Shown piece after piece: positions 17,037-25,007 of a DNA stretch of 32,654 nt. Position 1 is the first letter of the stretch, and the number at the start of each line of letters is the position of its first letter. The notes below the pieces were generated by a model that was not told where the DNA came from, did no database searches, and saw only the letters and a program-made list of their open reading frames with translations. The translations under genes and the position numbers were made by a program. Origin of the DNA: Nocardia brasiliensis IFM 10847 (GTDB lineage Bacteria > Actinomycetota > Actinomycetes > Mycobacteriales > Mycobacteriaceae); assembly GCF_000710915.1 (NCBI RefSeq), contig NZ_BAUA01000143.1:1-32654 (forward strand). Reading direction: 5' to 3'.

Positions 17037-17136
17037 CGCACCCCTTCCCGCCTGCTCCGCGCCGGCTGCCTTATACGCTATTGCATAGAACATAGAGGAG
17101 GGGCCGGGCTCCGGTCCACCAGGCCGAGGAGGCACA
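17037..17136. promoter_or_regulatory. Divergent promoter region between SRPBCC and LLM oxidoreductase genes
   Basis: This 100-bp spacer holds the only AT-rich patch nearby (17071-17096). On the minus strand it contains TATAAG, a plausible -10 for the SRPBCC gene. It also contains the short inverted repeat CTAT-tgc-ATAG (17078-17088), which could be an operator shared by both genes. GAGGAGG upstream of 17137 is the ribosome-binding site of the plus-strand gene. Confidence 0.4.
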
Positions 17137-18168
17137 GTGCGTATCGGGGTGCTGATCGAACCGCGGTTACCCGGTGCGGTGGAGTTCGCGATCGCGGCCG
17201 AGGCGGCGGGGGCCTCGTCGCTGTGGGTGGCGGAGGTATGGAGCTACGACGCGTTGACCGGGTTGGCCTATCTCGCGGCCCGGACCTCCTCGATCCGGCT
17301 GGGCACGTTCGTCGTTCAGCTCGGGTCGCGCACCCCCGCGCTCCTGGCGACGTCCGCACTGAGCCTGCACGAGCTCTCCGGCGGCCGGTTCGACCTCGGC
17401 ATCGGCGTGTCCGGACCGCGGGTGATGGAGGGGTGGCACGGCGTCCGGTTCCGCCGCCCCGTGCGCACCACCCGCGAGACCATCGAGATCATCCGGACCG
17501 TGAGCCGCGGCGAACGGCTCGCGCACACCGGCGAGATCTACCCGCTGCCGTTGCCGGACGGGCCGGGCCGGGCGCTGCAGCCCATGGTCCGCCCGGCGCA
17601 CGTGCCGATCTACAACGCGGCCATGGGACCGCGGAATCTGCGACTGACCGGCGAGCTGGCCGACGGCTGGCTCGGCAACGCCTTCATCCCCGAGGCCGCC
17701 GAGGTGTTTCTGGACCCGTTGCGCGAGGGCGCGATCCGAGGCGGGCGCGAGCTGACCGAACTGGATCTGGTGGCGCCGGTCGCGGTCGAGATCACCGGTG
17801 ACGAGCAGGCCACCGCGCGCATGATCGACAAGCACGCCGAGGGTTACGCGTTCACCATCGGCGCGATGGGCGTCGGCGGCCGGAACTTCTACAACGACGC
17901 CTTCGCCCGGCTCGGCTTCGGCAAGGAGATCGAGCAGGTCGCCCGGCTCTGGCAGGCCGGCGACAAGGACGCCGCCCGGCGCGCGGTGCCCCGCGAACTC
18001 GGCGCGCTGACCAACCTGATCGGCACGCCCGCCGACATCACCGAGCGGCTGCGGCGCTACCGGGCTGCTGGAATCACCAGTCTGCTGGCCAAACTCGACG
18101 GCGACTACGCGCAGCAACTCTCGACCTTGCGGACCTTGCTCGCGCTCGCCTCTCGCCTCACGGACTGA
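17137..18168 (+). CDS. LLM-class (F420-dependent type) oxidoreductase
   Basis: A 343-residue luciferase-like TIM-barrel oxidoreductase. The start IGVLIEPRLPGAVEFAIAAE, the block SIRLGTFVVQLGSRTPALLA, LSGGRFDLGIGVSGP (a flavin/F420 phosphate-binding element of the family) and ETIEIIRTVSRGE are characteristic. Many actinobacterial members use coenzyme F420 rather than FMN; this is likely here but not provable from sequence. The substrate is unknown. GTG 17137 is preceded by GAGGAGG at a good distance. Its 3' end overlaps the convergent carboxylesterase gene by 11 nt. The divergent SRPBCC partner suggests a shared small-molecule or lipid substrate (inference). Confidence 0.9.
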   Translation: MRIGVLIEPRLPGAVEFAIAAEAAGASSLWVAEVWSYDALTGLAYLAARTSSIRLGTFVVQLGSRTPALLATSALSLHELSGGRFDLGIGVSGPRVMEGWHGVRFRRPVRTTRETIEIIRTVSRGERLAHTGEIYPLPLPDGPGRALQPMVRPAHVPIYNAAMGPRNLRLTGELADGWLGNAFIPEAAEVFLDPLREGAIRGGRELTELDLVAPVAVEITGDEQATARMIDKHAEGYAFTIGAMGVGGRNFYNDAFARLGFGKEIEQVARLWQAGDKDAARRAVPRELGALTNLIGTPADITERLRRYRAAGITSLLAKLDGDYAQQLSTLRTLLALASRLTD

Positions 18169-19618
18169 CCGGATCCTGCTCTCCGGCGTGCGCCGGTGCG
18201 TCGAACACCCGCACCGACGGGTGTTCGGCACTGTCGCGCGGCCAGCCCGGGTCGCCGGTGCGCGCGAAAGCGACCCAGGCGGTGTGCATCTCGTCCGCGA
18301 CCGACTGCGCGGGATTCGGCCCGACCAGCGCGGGCACCGCGTCGAGCGTGTCGAACACGAACGGGAGTTCCAGGGCATGGAACGCGCCGAAATCCTGATC
18401 GACTCGGCGCCAAGCGAATTCGAAGGCGAACACGGGCGTGCCGGTGCCTGCCTGGGCGTGTGCCAATTGCCTTGCGGGGAAACGGAACGCGTGATCGGTG
18501 AGGACCGCGGCCAGCAGGTCACCCGCCGAAGCTCGGTGCTGTTGCGCTATATACGGCTCGAGGCAGGACGCGTCGAGTCGATACCTCGCCAGCACGAAGG
18601 GCAGCGCGTCCATGGTCAGCGCGGCGGCGACGCCGGTCGGGACGATGAAGAGCCGGAATTCCTCGCTGGTGTGCCCGATGAGCAGCGGGATTCCGCGGGC
18701 CGACCCGGCGGCGACCGCGTCGATCGGCCGCTCGTGCAGCACAACGCCGTCCAGCACCGGGAACAGGCTCATCGAGGCGAGTCCACCGGTGATCACCGAC
18801 GCGCCCCAGCGCGCCGGATCGGTATCGGCGATCAGGTCCGCGACCGTCTTCTCCTGCGCGGCGATCAAGGCATCCGGCGGCACCGCCGCGAAATCCGCCG
18901 CGGTGGGCGCGATCGCGAGCGTGGCGGCGATCTCGGCGGACACCTTGCGCGCGTCGGCCTCGGACGCCACGACCTCGCCGTTACCGCTCTGCATGATCGC
19001 CTTGGCGAACAGTCCGGCCGAGCGGGGTGAGGCGAGCAGCGCGGCGATGCTCATCGCGCCGGCCGATTCGCCGAAGACCGTCACGTTGCCGGGATCGCCG
19101 CCGAAACCGCGAATGTTCTCCTGCACCCACGCGAGCGCGTACTGCTGATCCAGCAGACCGCGATTGGACGGCGCGCCGTCGAGCACCGCGAAACCCGCTG
19201 CGCCGAGCCGGTAGTTGAGCGACACCAGCACCACGCCGTCGCGGGCGAACGCGGCACCGTCGTAGGCGGGCAACGCATTCGAGCCACGGGTGAACGCACC
19301 GCCGTGGATCCACACCATGACCGGCAGTCCCGACCCGCCCGGATCCGGTGTCCACACATTGACATTGAGCGCCTCCGCCCCCGGCACCGTCTGGACCCCG
19401 AAGATCGCGGCGAGCGCCGGCGGGTACGGCGCCTGCGGGCAGCTGCCGCCGAATTCGACCGCCTCGCGCACGCCCTCCCACGGCACCGGCGGCTGTGGGG
19501 GCTGGAACAGCGCCGCCCCGACCGGGGGCGCCGCGTACGGCACACCCAGAAAAGCGCTGATCCCGTTGGCAGTCCGGCCGCTGATCTTGCCGCCCGTAAC
19601 CGCGACGACAGGTTCCAT
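18158..19618 (-). CDS. Type-B carboxylesterase/lipase family alpha/beta hydrolase
   Basis: A 486-residue carboxylesterase. Family motifs in order: ISAFLGVPYAAPPVG, EALNVNVWTP, the oxyanion-hole loop VMVWIHGGAF, VVLVSLNYRLG, the nucleophile elbow FGESAG (Ser near residue 184), the acid region GHTSEEFRLF, and the histidine in FHALELPFVFD. The Ser-Glu-His triad looks complete. It has no signal peptide, so it is probably cytoplasmic. ATG 19618 is chosen because AGGAG lies 5 nt upstream; the GTG at 19624 overlaps that site. It lies 47 nt downstream of the secreted PIG-L gene on the same strand, so the two may be co-transcribed. Substrate unknown. Confidence 0.92.
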   Translation of the reverse strand: MEPVVAVTGGKISGRTANGISAFLGVPYAAPPVGAALFQPPQPPVPWEGVREAVEFGGSCPQAPYPPALAAIFGVQTVPGAEALNVNVWTPDPGGSGLPVMVWIHGGAFTRGSNALPAYDGAAFARDGVVLVSLNYRLGAAGFAVLDGAPSNRGLLDQQYALAWVQENIRGFGGDPGNVTVFGESAGAMSIAALLASPRSAGLFAKAIMQSGNGEVVASEADARKVSAEIAATLAIAPTAADFAAVPPDALIAAQEKTVADLIADTDPARWGASVITGGLASMSLFPVLDGVVLHERPIDAVAAGSARGIPLLIGHTSEEFRLFIVPTGVAAALTMDALPFVLARYRLDASCLEPYIAQQHRASAGDLLAAVLTDHAFRFPARQLAHAQAGTGTPVFAFEFAWRRVDQDFGAFHALELPFVFDTLDAVPALVGPNPAQSVADEMHTAWVAFARTGDPGWPRDSAEHPSVRVFDAPAHAGEQDPVSP

Positions 19619-19665
19619 CGTCACTCCTCACTTCGCGCACTTCGCCGTCCATTCAACCCGTGCGT

Positions 19666-21459
19666 CTAGCGGATGGTGCGTGGATTTCCCGCGATCGGCA
19701 CCCCGATGCGCTCGGCCTGCGCCACCGAGGCCGGCGAATCCGCACTGCGGGCGGCGGTTCGCGGCAGGACCGATGGTTTCGCGAGGACGGAAAGCCCTTC
19801 GGGCGGTTGATAATCGGCGAGCACGGCGGTCCCCCACACGTACGGGTCGGCCTGCGGACTGCCGAACGGCGACCAAGCCAGACGCGTGTGCCCGGTCTTG
19901 TCCGCGCTGTCGGAGTCGTAGACCAGGATGTTCACGGCGAACCTGTCGGGATCGACCGGGGCGGGCAATTCGGCCAGCGGTATCTTCACCTCGACCGTGT
20001 AGCCGCGGTACGGCTCGCTGACCCGAGCGGCGACCCGCATGCCCGGTGCCGTCTCACCCGCTACGCCCTGATCGTTGTCGGCGTCGCGCTCGGCGGCCGG
20101 GCCGCCCCCGCTCGCGGTGTAGGGCAGGATACCGGTTTTGAACGTGGTCGACGTGTCGTCGGAGTCGCCCCGGGGATCGAGCGCGATCTCCACCGCGTCG
20201 GTGCGCCAGTGCCGCTTGACGTCGTCGGCCGCCAACTCCGCGCCCTTGCGATCGTCGGTGACATCGACCAGCACGTACAGGTCCTCAGCGTGCCTGGACA
20301 GTTTCGCCGTCGCCGCGCAGTCCCCGCCGCCCTGCCAGAGGGCCAGCGGCAGTGCCGGACCCGGGTATTCGCCCGGGCCCTCGATACCGTCGAGCACGGG
20401 CGCGACCGGCACCGTGGGGATCACCGTGCGCGGGTTCGGCGGATACCCGGGCTGGGCGCGATTGGCCAACCAGGGCAACCCGATTCGCTCGGCCCAGTCG
20501 CGGAACTCGGCGTACAGCGGCCGCAGTCCGGTCTGCCGCAGCACCGGCGCCTCGACGAAACGACCGTCCTCGGCGAGCACTGTGAACCAATCCGAACCGA
20601 GCTGCCGCGGATCCGCGGGCACCCGCGGCGGCAGCGCCGCGAAACCCTGTGTCAGATAACGACGTGCCGCATCGCGTTCCACCTGTGCCCAGCTCATGTC
20701 GTGCGCCCGCGACAGCCCACCGGACCAGACGCCGAGCACCGGTAGGCCGCTGGCCGGATCGATCTGCCGACGCTCGGCCGCGTCCGGCCCGAGCAGTGTG
20801 TCGAATCCGTAGTTCTGCGCCAGCAAGCTTCTGGGCTGCCACACGCGCAGTCCTTCGTCGGTGAGCTGGCTCGGAAAGGCCTGCGGGTCACCGGCCGAGC
20901 GGAACGCCTCGATGCCGAGGCGGGCCGAAAGCTGGTGCCCGCCATGCTGATTGAACGGGCGCGGGTCCATCACCACGATGGTGTGCGGGGTGGTCGAGCG
21001 GACCAGTCGCACGAGGCGCGCCAGCGTGTCCTCGACACCCCAGACGCGCGCGGTCAACGGGGCGGAGAGGGTGTACCAGAAGTCGGGCTTGTCGAGGTAG
21101 AAGATGTTCTCGATGCCGACCGATGCGGTGGCCCGGCGTTCCTCGATCTCCCGGAGCAGACCCAGCTCGGGCCCCTCCTCGAGGCCTGCCGCGTTGCCGC
21201 CGCCTTCGCCCCGGGTGATCGTCACGACGCCGGTGCGCCAGCCCAGTTCTTCGCGCCAGCGCCCGAAGGTGGACAGGTTGCTCGACTCGTCGTCGGGGTG
21301 CGCACCGATGAACAGCACGTCGGTGTGGGCCGGATCGGTCTCGGCACGCCGTGGCGCGGCGGCGGACGCGTCGGCGACGAACCACGTCGCGGCGACTCCC
21401 GCCGCCAGCACCGCGCGCCGGCTCAGCCGTGCCCCACAGCCCGCCCCTGCGCGCCCCAT
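19666..21459 (-). CDS. Tat-exported PIG-L deacetylase with C-terminal CBM9-like domain
   Basis: A 597-residue secreted protein. A Tat-type signal (RLSRRAVLAAGVAATWF, cleavage near ASAAA) is followed by a PIG-L deacetylase domain: FIGAHPDDESSN at about residues 51-60, TRGEGGGN, and the distal ligand region FNQHGGHQLSARLG. After a linker, residues from about 350 to 535 (VLDGIEGPGEYPG, LYVLVDVTDD, TDAVEIALDPRGD, YTVEVKIPLAEL, FAVNILVYDSDS) resemble the family-9 carbohydrate-binding/sugar-binding fold. It could deacetylate GlcNAc-type residues in the envelope or in environmental polysaccharide (inference). ATG 21459 has GGGAGG about 5 nt upstream; longer in-frame versions lack a signal peptide at the N-terminus. 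Probably co-transcribed with the carboxylesterase. Confidence 0.87.
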   Translation of the reverse strand: MGRAGAGCGARLSRRAVLAAGVAATWFVADASAAAPRRAETDPAHTDVLFIGAHPDDESSNLSTFGRWREELGWRTGVVTITRGEGGGNAAGLEEGPELGLLREIEERRATASVGIENIFYLDKPDFWYTLSAPLTARVWGVEDTLARLVRLVRSTTPHTIVVMDPRPFNQHGGHQLSARLGIEAFRSAGDPQAFPSQLTDEGLRVWQPRSLLAQNYGFDTLLGPDAAERRQIDPASGLPVLGVWSGGLSRAHDMSWAQVERDAARRYLTQGFAALPPRVPADPRQLGSDWFTVLAEDGRFVEAPVLRQTGLRPLYAEFRDWAERIGLPWLANRAQPGYPPNPRTVIPTVPVAPVLDGIEGPGEYPGPALPLALWQGGGDCAATAKLSRHAEDLYVLVDVTDDRKGAELAADDVKRHWRTDAVEIALDPRGDSDDTSTTFKTGILPYTASGGGPAAERDADNDQGVAGETAPGMRVAARVSEPYRGYTVEVKIPLAELPAPVDPDRFAVNILVYDSDSADKTGHTRLAWSPFGSPQADPYVWGTAVLADYQPPEGLSVLAKPSVLPRTAARSADSPASVAQAERIGVPIAGNPRTIR

Positions 21460-21789
21460 CCCTGCCTCCCGTCCGCCGCACCGCACGAAACCAGAGATAG
21501 TAGAGCAGCCGGTTCCCGTCGACACCGGTCCGACGCACGCTGATCGGAACGTTCCACGCAGGTAACGAGGCCGGCGTGACGCACTCCACAAAGCACCGGT
21601 TGAATTCTGCACCACCCACTCCGGCCAGCGGGACTCCGATATCGAAAAGGTCAACGGACGATCACGGCGACACGCCCACCCAGGGCAGAGGTTGCCAGAA
21701 GTTTGCCATTAGGTTTTCCTTTTACCCGAAGGGGAACCCATCTTTGCGGGTTCGAAGCCAACATACGACCCGACAAGGATCAAAAAACT
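21460..21789. promoter_or_regulatory. 330-bp divergent intergenic region upstream of the porin gene
   Basis: No gene is supported here. The half next to the porin is AT-rich and holds two direct TTGCCA copies at 21692-21697 and 21703-21708, 11 bp (one helical turn) apart, and an inverted repeat at 21734-21753. AGGAT lies just before the porin ATG. I could not assign a -35/-10 pair with confidence. Promoters for both the porin and the exported deacetylase must lie here. Confidence 0.4.
21734..21753 (+). repeat. Inverted repeat GAACCC/GGGTTC upstream of the porin gene
   Basis: Perfect 6-bp arms, GAACCC at 21734-21739 and GGGTTC at 21748-21753, separated by 8 nt, lie 36 nt before the porin ATG. 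This could be a 5'-UTR hairpin or an operator for a dimeric regulator. Confidence 0.4.
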
Positions 21790-22449
21790 ATGAACAGGGT
21801 TGCCTTTCGGCGCGGGCACGCCGCCGCCGCGGCATGCACGAGTGCGATAGCAGTCGGATTGCTTGTAGGCGCACAGGGGATCGCCGCAGCCGATGCCGTC
21901 GCCGACAAGTCCCGGGTTGTCACCACCGACGACGGCTGGACACTGACCGTCACCAAAACCAGCGAGACCCTCGACCGCTATCCCAACCTCGCGGCCACCA
22001 TGTTCACCCGCGAGGGATTCGTCTCACTGAAAGCCGTCGCGGAGATCACCGGTAGCGGCAGCCAGCCCGTCAACACCGGGCAGGTCAGCTTCGGCTACCA
22101 GATCGGCTGTCAGATCGACGTCTCCTCCGGACTCACCACCAGCCTCGGGTTCTCCGCAGGGCCCAATGCCTCCCTCAATATCTCCTACCCGCCCAGCGTC
22201 AGCCTCGGCGTCAACGCCTCGGTCTCCCCCAACCTGTCCACCACCCTCAAACCCGGCTCCATCGCCACCGTCGAATTCGGTCGCAAGCAACTCGCCACCG
22301 GCCGCGCTTCCATCGCCATGGATCAGGTCGAAGTCAAGGTCGACGCCTGCATGGGCCCGGTCTCGCTGCGCTCCTTCGCCACCGCCACCATCTCCACCCC
22401 CACCGCCGACAACACCACCACCGCCTACGGCGACCCCATCTGGCTCTGA
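21790..22449 (+). CDS. MspA-family porin
   Basis: A 219-residue secreted protein of the MspA porin family, which forms octameric channels across the mycolate outer membrane of mycobacteria, nocardiae and relatives, for uptake of small hydrophilic solutes. A Sec signal peptide (about residues 1-36, ending GIAAADA) precedes the mature part: WTLTVTKTSETLDRYPNLA, FVSLKAVAEITGSG, FGYQIGCQIDVSSG, and the C-terminal strand block VEVKVDACMGPVSLRSFATAT. Two cysteines in the mature region may form a disulfide. ATG 21790 gives a proper signal peptide and has AGGAT upstream; an in-frame TTG at 21703 would add a non-signal extension. Single gene unit. Confidence 0.93.
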   Translation: MNRVAFRRGHAAAAACTSAIAVGLLVGAQGIAAADAVADKSRVVTTDDGWTLTVTKTSETLDRYPNLAATMFTREGFVSLKAVAEITGSGSQPVNTGQVSFGYQIGCQIDVSSGLTTSLGFSAGPNASLNISYPPSVSLGVNASVSPNLSTTLKPGSIATVEFGRKQLATGRASIAMDQVEVKVDACMGPVSLRSFATATISTPTADNTTTAYGDPIWL

Positions 22450-22594
22450 CGCCCGCGACGGCAGCCCTGTCTGCACGAGGCATCGATCCGACCGGCGGCG
22501 AACCGCATGGCACGACGGCCTTGTTCGACCAGAAAGGTGCGTGATCGACCATGGATGTACTCGCCGCCCGTACCGCGGTGCGCGTACCGACCTG

Positions 22595-23128
22595 ATGACG
22601 TTGCCTTCCAGGGACCTTCGACCTCGGCGGTGGGCGGGGTGGATCGTCGCGGTCGCGGGGGTGCTGAGTTTGGTGGCGGCGCAATCGACGCTGGCGGTCA
22701 CCTGGCTGGTGCCGGTCGCGGAGTCGGTACGGGGCGGTGATCGGCTCCGGTTCGACAACAGTCGCAGGCTGCCGGAGGTCGACGTGACTCCGTGGTGGGC
22801 GCCGAGCGGCTATCCGTACGGGCTGGATCACCTCGGGTTCGTGCTGGTCGTCGTCGGCGCGGTGGGCGTACTTCTCGCGCCGGTGCTGCTGACGCGATTC
22901 GCTGTCACGTCGGTGGGGCGGGCCGCGGGCCCGATCATCGCGGCGGCGCTGCTGCTCAGTTCGGCGACCTCGGTGTACCTGGTGCTGCGGTTGCGCAACT
23001 TCTGGCAGGACCGGATCGCCGCCGGCGGCGGATTCCGTTTCGGCCCGGCCTTCTGGGCACTCTCGGCGACCGCCGCCCTGGCCGCTGTCGCCCTCGGTCT
23101 GTACGCGTCCACCCGGACAGACGAATGA
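22595..23128 (+). CDS. Small multi-pass membrane protein, unknown function
   Basis: A 177-residue protein I do not recognise. Four hydrophobic stretches are visible: WIVAVAGVLSLVAAQSTLAV, GFVLVVVGAVGVLLAPVLL, GPIIAAALLLSSATSVYLV and FWALSATAALAAVALGLYA. A polar, probably extracytoplasmic loop with VDVTPWWAPSGYPYG lies between the first two. It ends in a short charged tail. ATG 22595 has no clear Shine-Dalgarno sequence; no earlier ATG/GTG in this frame gives a better start. It follows the porin gene by 145 nt on the same strand and converges on prcB with 6 nt between the two stops. Confidence 0.65.
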   Translation: MTLPSRDLRPRRWAGWIVAVAGVLSLVAAQSTLAVTWLVPVAESVRGGDRLRFDNSRRLPEVDVTPWWAPSGYPYGLDHLGFVLVVVGAVGVLLAPVLLTRFAVTSVGRAAGPIIAAALLLSSATSVYLVLRLRNFWQDRIAAGGGFRFGPAFWALSATAALAAVALGLYASTRTDE

Positions 23129-23134
23129 GTGCGC

Positions 23135-23953
23135 TCAGGACGCGCTTCGCTCGGCGGTGCGGGTGGCCAGCAGCGTGCGGGTGATGTCGACCAGGCGGGA
23201 TTCGGGGATCTCCTGGGCGCCTTCGGCGTCGACGATCACCGCGCGGGGGTAGATGCCGCGGACCACGTCGGGACCACCGGTGGCGGTGTCGTCGTCGGCG
23301 GCGTCGAACAGGGCCTCGACCGCGATGTGCAGGGCACGGTCGGCATCGATGTCACGGGTGTGGGTCTTCTTCAGTGACGACTTCGCGAACAGCGAACCGG
23401 AGCCGACCGCGGCGTAACCGAATCGCTCCTCGCTGCGGCCGCCGACGACGTCGTAGGAGAAGATCCGGCCGGCCCGATCGGGGTCGGTGGCGTCGAGATC
23501 GTAGCCGACGAGCAGCGGGACGACCGCCAGATCCTGCATGGCCGCGGGCAGGTTGTCGCGCACCATCTTCGACAGCCGGTTGGCCTTGCCCTCGAAGGTC
23601 AGCGGCGCGCCCTCGATCTTCTCGTAGTGTTCGAGCTCTACCGCGAACAACCGGATCATCTCGACGGCCGTGCCGACGGTGCCCGCGAAGCCGGCCGCCG
23701 AGTAGGTGTCGGTGATGAAGACCTTCTCCATGTCCCGGGTGGCCAGCAGATGACCCATGGTGCCCCGCCGGTCGCCGGCCAGCAGCACACCGCCGCGATA
23801 GGTCACCGCGACGATCGTGGTGCCGTGCGGCGCGATGTCTTTCGCCGTGCTCGCGCGGCCGAACCGGTGCGACGGCAACAGTTCCGGTGCGTTCCGGTGC
23901 AGGTATTCGGAGAACGACGACGATGCGTGCCCCTCGTCGAACCAATCCGCCAT
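23135..23953 (-). CDS. prcB: 20S proteasome beta subunit, not adjacent to prcA
   Basis: A 272-residue proteasome beta subunit. The propeptide (residues 1-44) includes FSEYLHRNAPELLP, as in actinobacterial PrcB, and ends APHG before the catalytic Thr45. The active-site residues Asp61 (GDRRGT) and Lys77 (DMEKV) sit at the expected +16 and +32. Conserved body motifs include AVELEHYEKIEGAPLTFEGKAN, VGSGSLFAKSSLKKTHTRD and ALFDAADDDTATGGPD. With an alpha subunit and the ARC/Mpa ATPase it would degrade pupylated proteins. The C-terminus is a little shorter than in mycobacterial PrcB. GAGGAGG lies 6 nt before the ATG. No prcA, pup or dop is nearby: the next gene is convergent and the upstream one divergent. 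Probably a second beta paralog (inference). Confidence 0.92.
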   Translation of the reverse strand: MADWFDEGHASSSFSEYLHRNAPELLPSHRFGRASTAKDIAPHGTTIVAVTYRGGVLLAGDRRGTMGHLLATRDMEKVFITDTYSAAGFAGTVGTAVEMIRLFAVELEHYEKIEGAPLTFEGKANRLSKMVRDNLPAAMQDLAVVPLLVGYDLDATDPDRAGRIFSYDVVGGRSEERFGYAAVGSGSLFAKSSLKKTHTRDIDADRALHIAVEALFDAADDDTATGGPDVVRGIYPRAVIVDAEGAQEIPESRLVDITRTLLATRTAERSAS

Positions 23954-24395
23954 CGCAGCCCTCCTCGATACCCAACGCCGAACCCGGGTATCGACCCTAC
24001 CCGCTGCGCGCGCACCGCACGCAACGTGCGCGCACCGGAAGGTCCCGGCGCTCAACCGGATTCGCACGGATGTGACCCAGGCGCCCGGACCCGCCGCCCG
24101 GATCGCGCTGACCTGCGGCGTTACCGAAAACACCCGGACTCGCGTCGGGGTCCCGTACACCGTCAGGTATGACGCACGTGCATCCGTGTCCTCCCAAATG
24201 ACGACCCTGCCAGCGACCCGCGGGCGATGCCCCGAGCCTGCCTGACCACGCAGAATCTGTGGTGCCGGTCGTGATCACAAGCATTCTGTAGGAAAACTGT
24301 TAGCCGCAGCGGATTTGATACAGGTGCGACAGATGCGGGTGCCCACCACGACCCCGCCCCAGAGTTCTCGAGCCACCTGATGAATGGAGAAGACA
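23954..24395. promoter_or_regulatory. 440-bp divergent intergenic region (prcB / small-protein gene)
   Basis: No credible gene is seen. Near prcB there is a GC-rich direct repeat (24008-24037). Nearer the plus-strand gene are the palindrome GTGATCAC (24271-24278) and a more widely spaced inverted pair CAGAAT/ATTCTG (24251-24256 and 24283-24288), followed by a modestly AT-rich stretch to about 24330. These could be operators and promoter of the plus-strand gene; none is assigned to a known regulator. Confidence 0.35.
24008..24037. repeat. Direct repeat GCGCGCACCG upstream of prcB
   Basis: Two identical 10-bp copies lie at 24008-24017 and 24028-24037, 20 bp (about two helical turns) apart and 55-85 bp before the prcB start. 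The arrangement fits binding of a regulator on one face of the helix. High local GC makes chance recurrence possible. Confidence 0.3.
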
Positions 24396-24875
24396 GTGCC
24401 TGCGACGTTCCAGAGTCCCGTCACCGTGGCCACCGTGAACGCAGCGCACGACTACTGCGACCGTGGCTGGACCGTCACCGAAACCGCCAACGGCATCTGC
24501 CTGATCACCGACGAGCAGGTCGCCGCCGTCGAGTTGACCGGTGCGCTCGCCGGTGAGGTCTCCCGCTTCCTGCACGCGAACAACCTGCTCGGCCCGGTGG
24601 TCGAGCTGCCGGGCGCACAACGTCGCGAATTCCACCTGGTTGTCGGTGCCGCCAAGGCGGGGCTCGCCATCGCCGCGCTGCGGGACGCGGGTGCCGTCGT
24701 GCACACCGACGGCGCGAGCATCCCGCTGCCGCCGACCCGGCTCGCCCACGGCGCGGCGTGCTGGAAGATCGCCCCCGACGAGGCCCGCTGGGTTCCGCCG
24801 GTGGTGGCGATCGCCGCCGCGGCTCGCGCCAGCACCGCCCACCGCGCCCGGCAGCTCGCCTCCGTCGCCTGCTGA
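24396..24875 (+). CDS. Small protein of unknown function, faintly PrimPol-like
   Basis: A 159-residue protein I cannot place firmly. It opens VATVNAAHDYCDRGWTVTET, similar in pattern to the A-x-x-Y-x-x-x-G-W-x-V start of actinobacterial bifunctional primase/polymerase N-terminal domains. It later has SIPLPPTRLAHGAACWKIAPDEARWVPP, reminiscent of the LPPS/T-x-x-x-G-x-x-x-W segment of that family. The catalytic DxD acidic pair of a working primase is not evident, so it may be a non-catalytic derivative. GTG 24396 is preferred because GGAG lies 6 nt upstream; ATG 24384 has no such site. No signal or membrane segment. Single gene. Confidence 0.6.
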   Translation: MPATFQSPVTVATVNAAHDYCDRGWTVTETANGICLITDEQVAAVELTGALAGEVSRFLHANNLLGPVVELPGAQRREFHLVVGAAKAGLAIAALRDAGAVVHTDGASIPLPPTRLAHGAACWKIAPDEARWVPPVVAIAAAARASTAHRARQLASVAC

Positions 24876-24968
24876 GAGGGTCACGCCCGCTCAGAAACGG
24901 GTTCGACACCTGAGTGACGGTCCTCACATCTCTCCGGATCAACGGTCCACCTACAGCAAATGCTCAGT

Positions 24969-24985
24969 TACTGTGCAAGACAGTA
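24969..24985. promoter_or_regulatory. Inverted repeat TACTGT/ACAGTA upstream of the diguanylate cyclase
   Basis: Perfect 6-bp arms (24969-24974 and 24980-24985) with a 5-nt spacer lie 22 nt before the GTG at 25008. This fits an operator, or a small hairpin near the transcript start. It stands out because the surrounding DNA is GC-rich. Confidence 0.35.
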
Positions 24986-25007
24986 GACGGGCACGAATCT
25001 TGTCGGG

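Noticed and set aside
22024..22758. Gly-rich open frame on the minus strand across the porin gene
   Set aside because: It is antisense to a clear MspA porin and consists of low-complexity Gly/Val/Asp sequence produced by codon bias.
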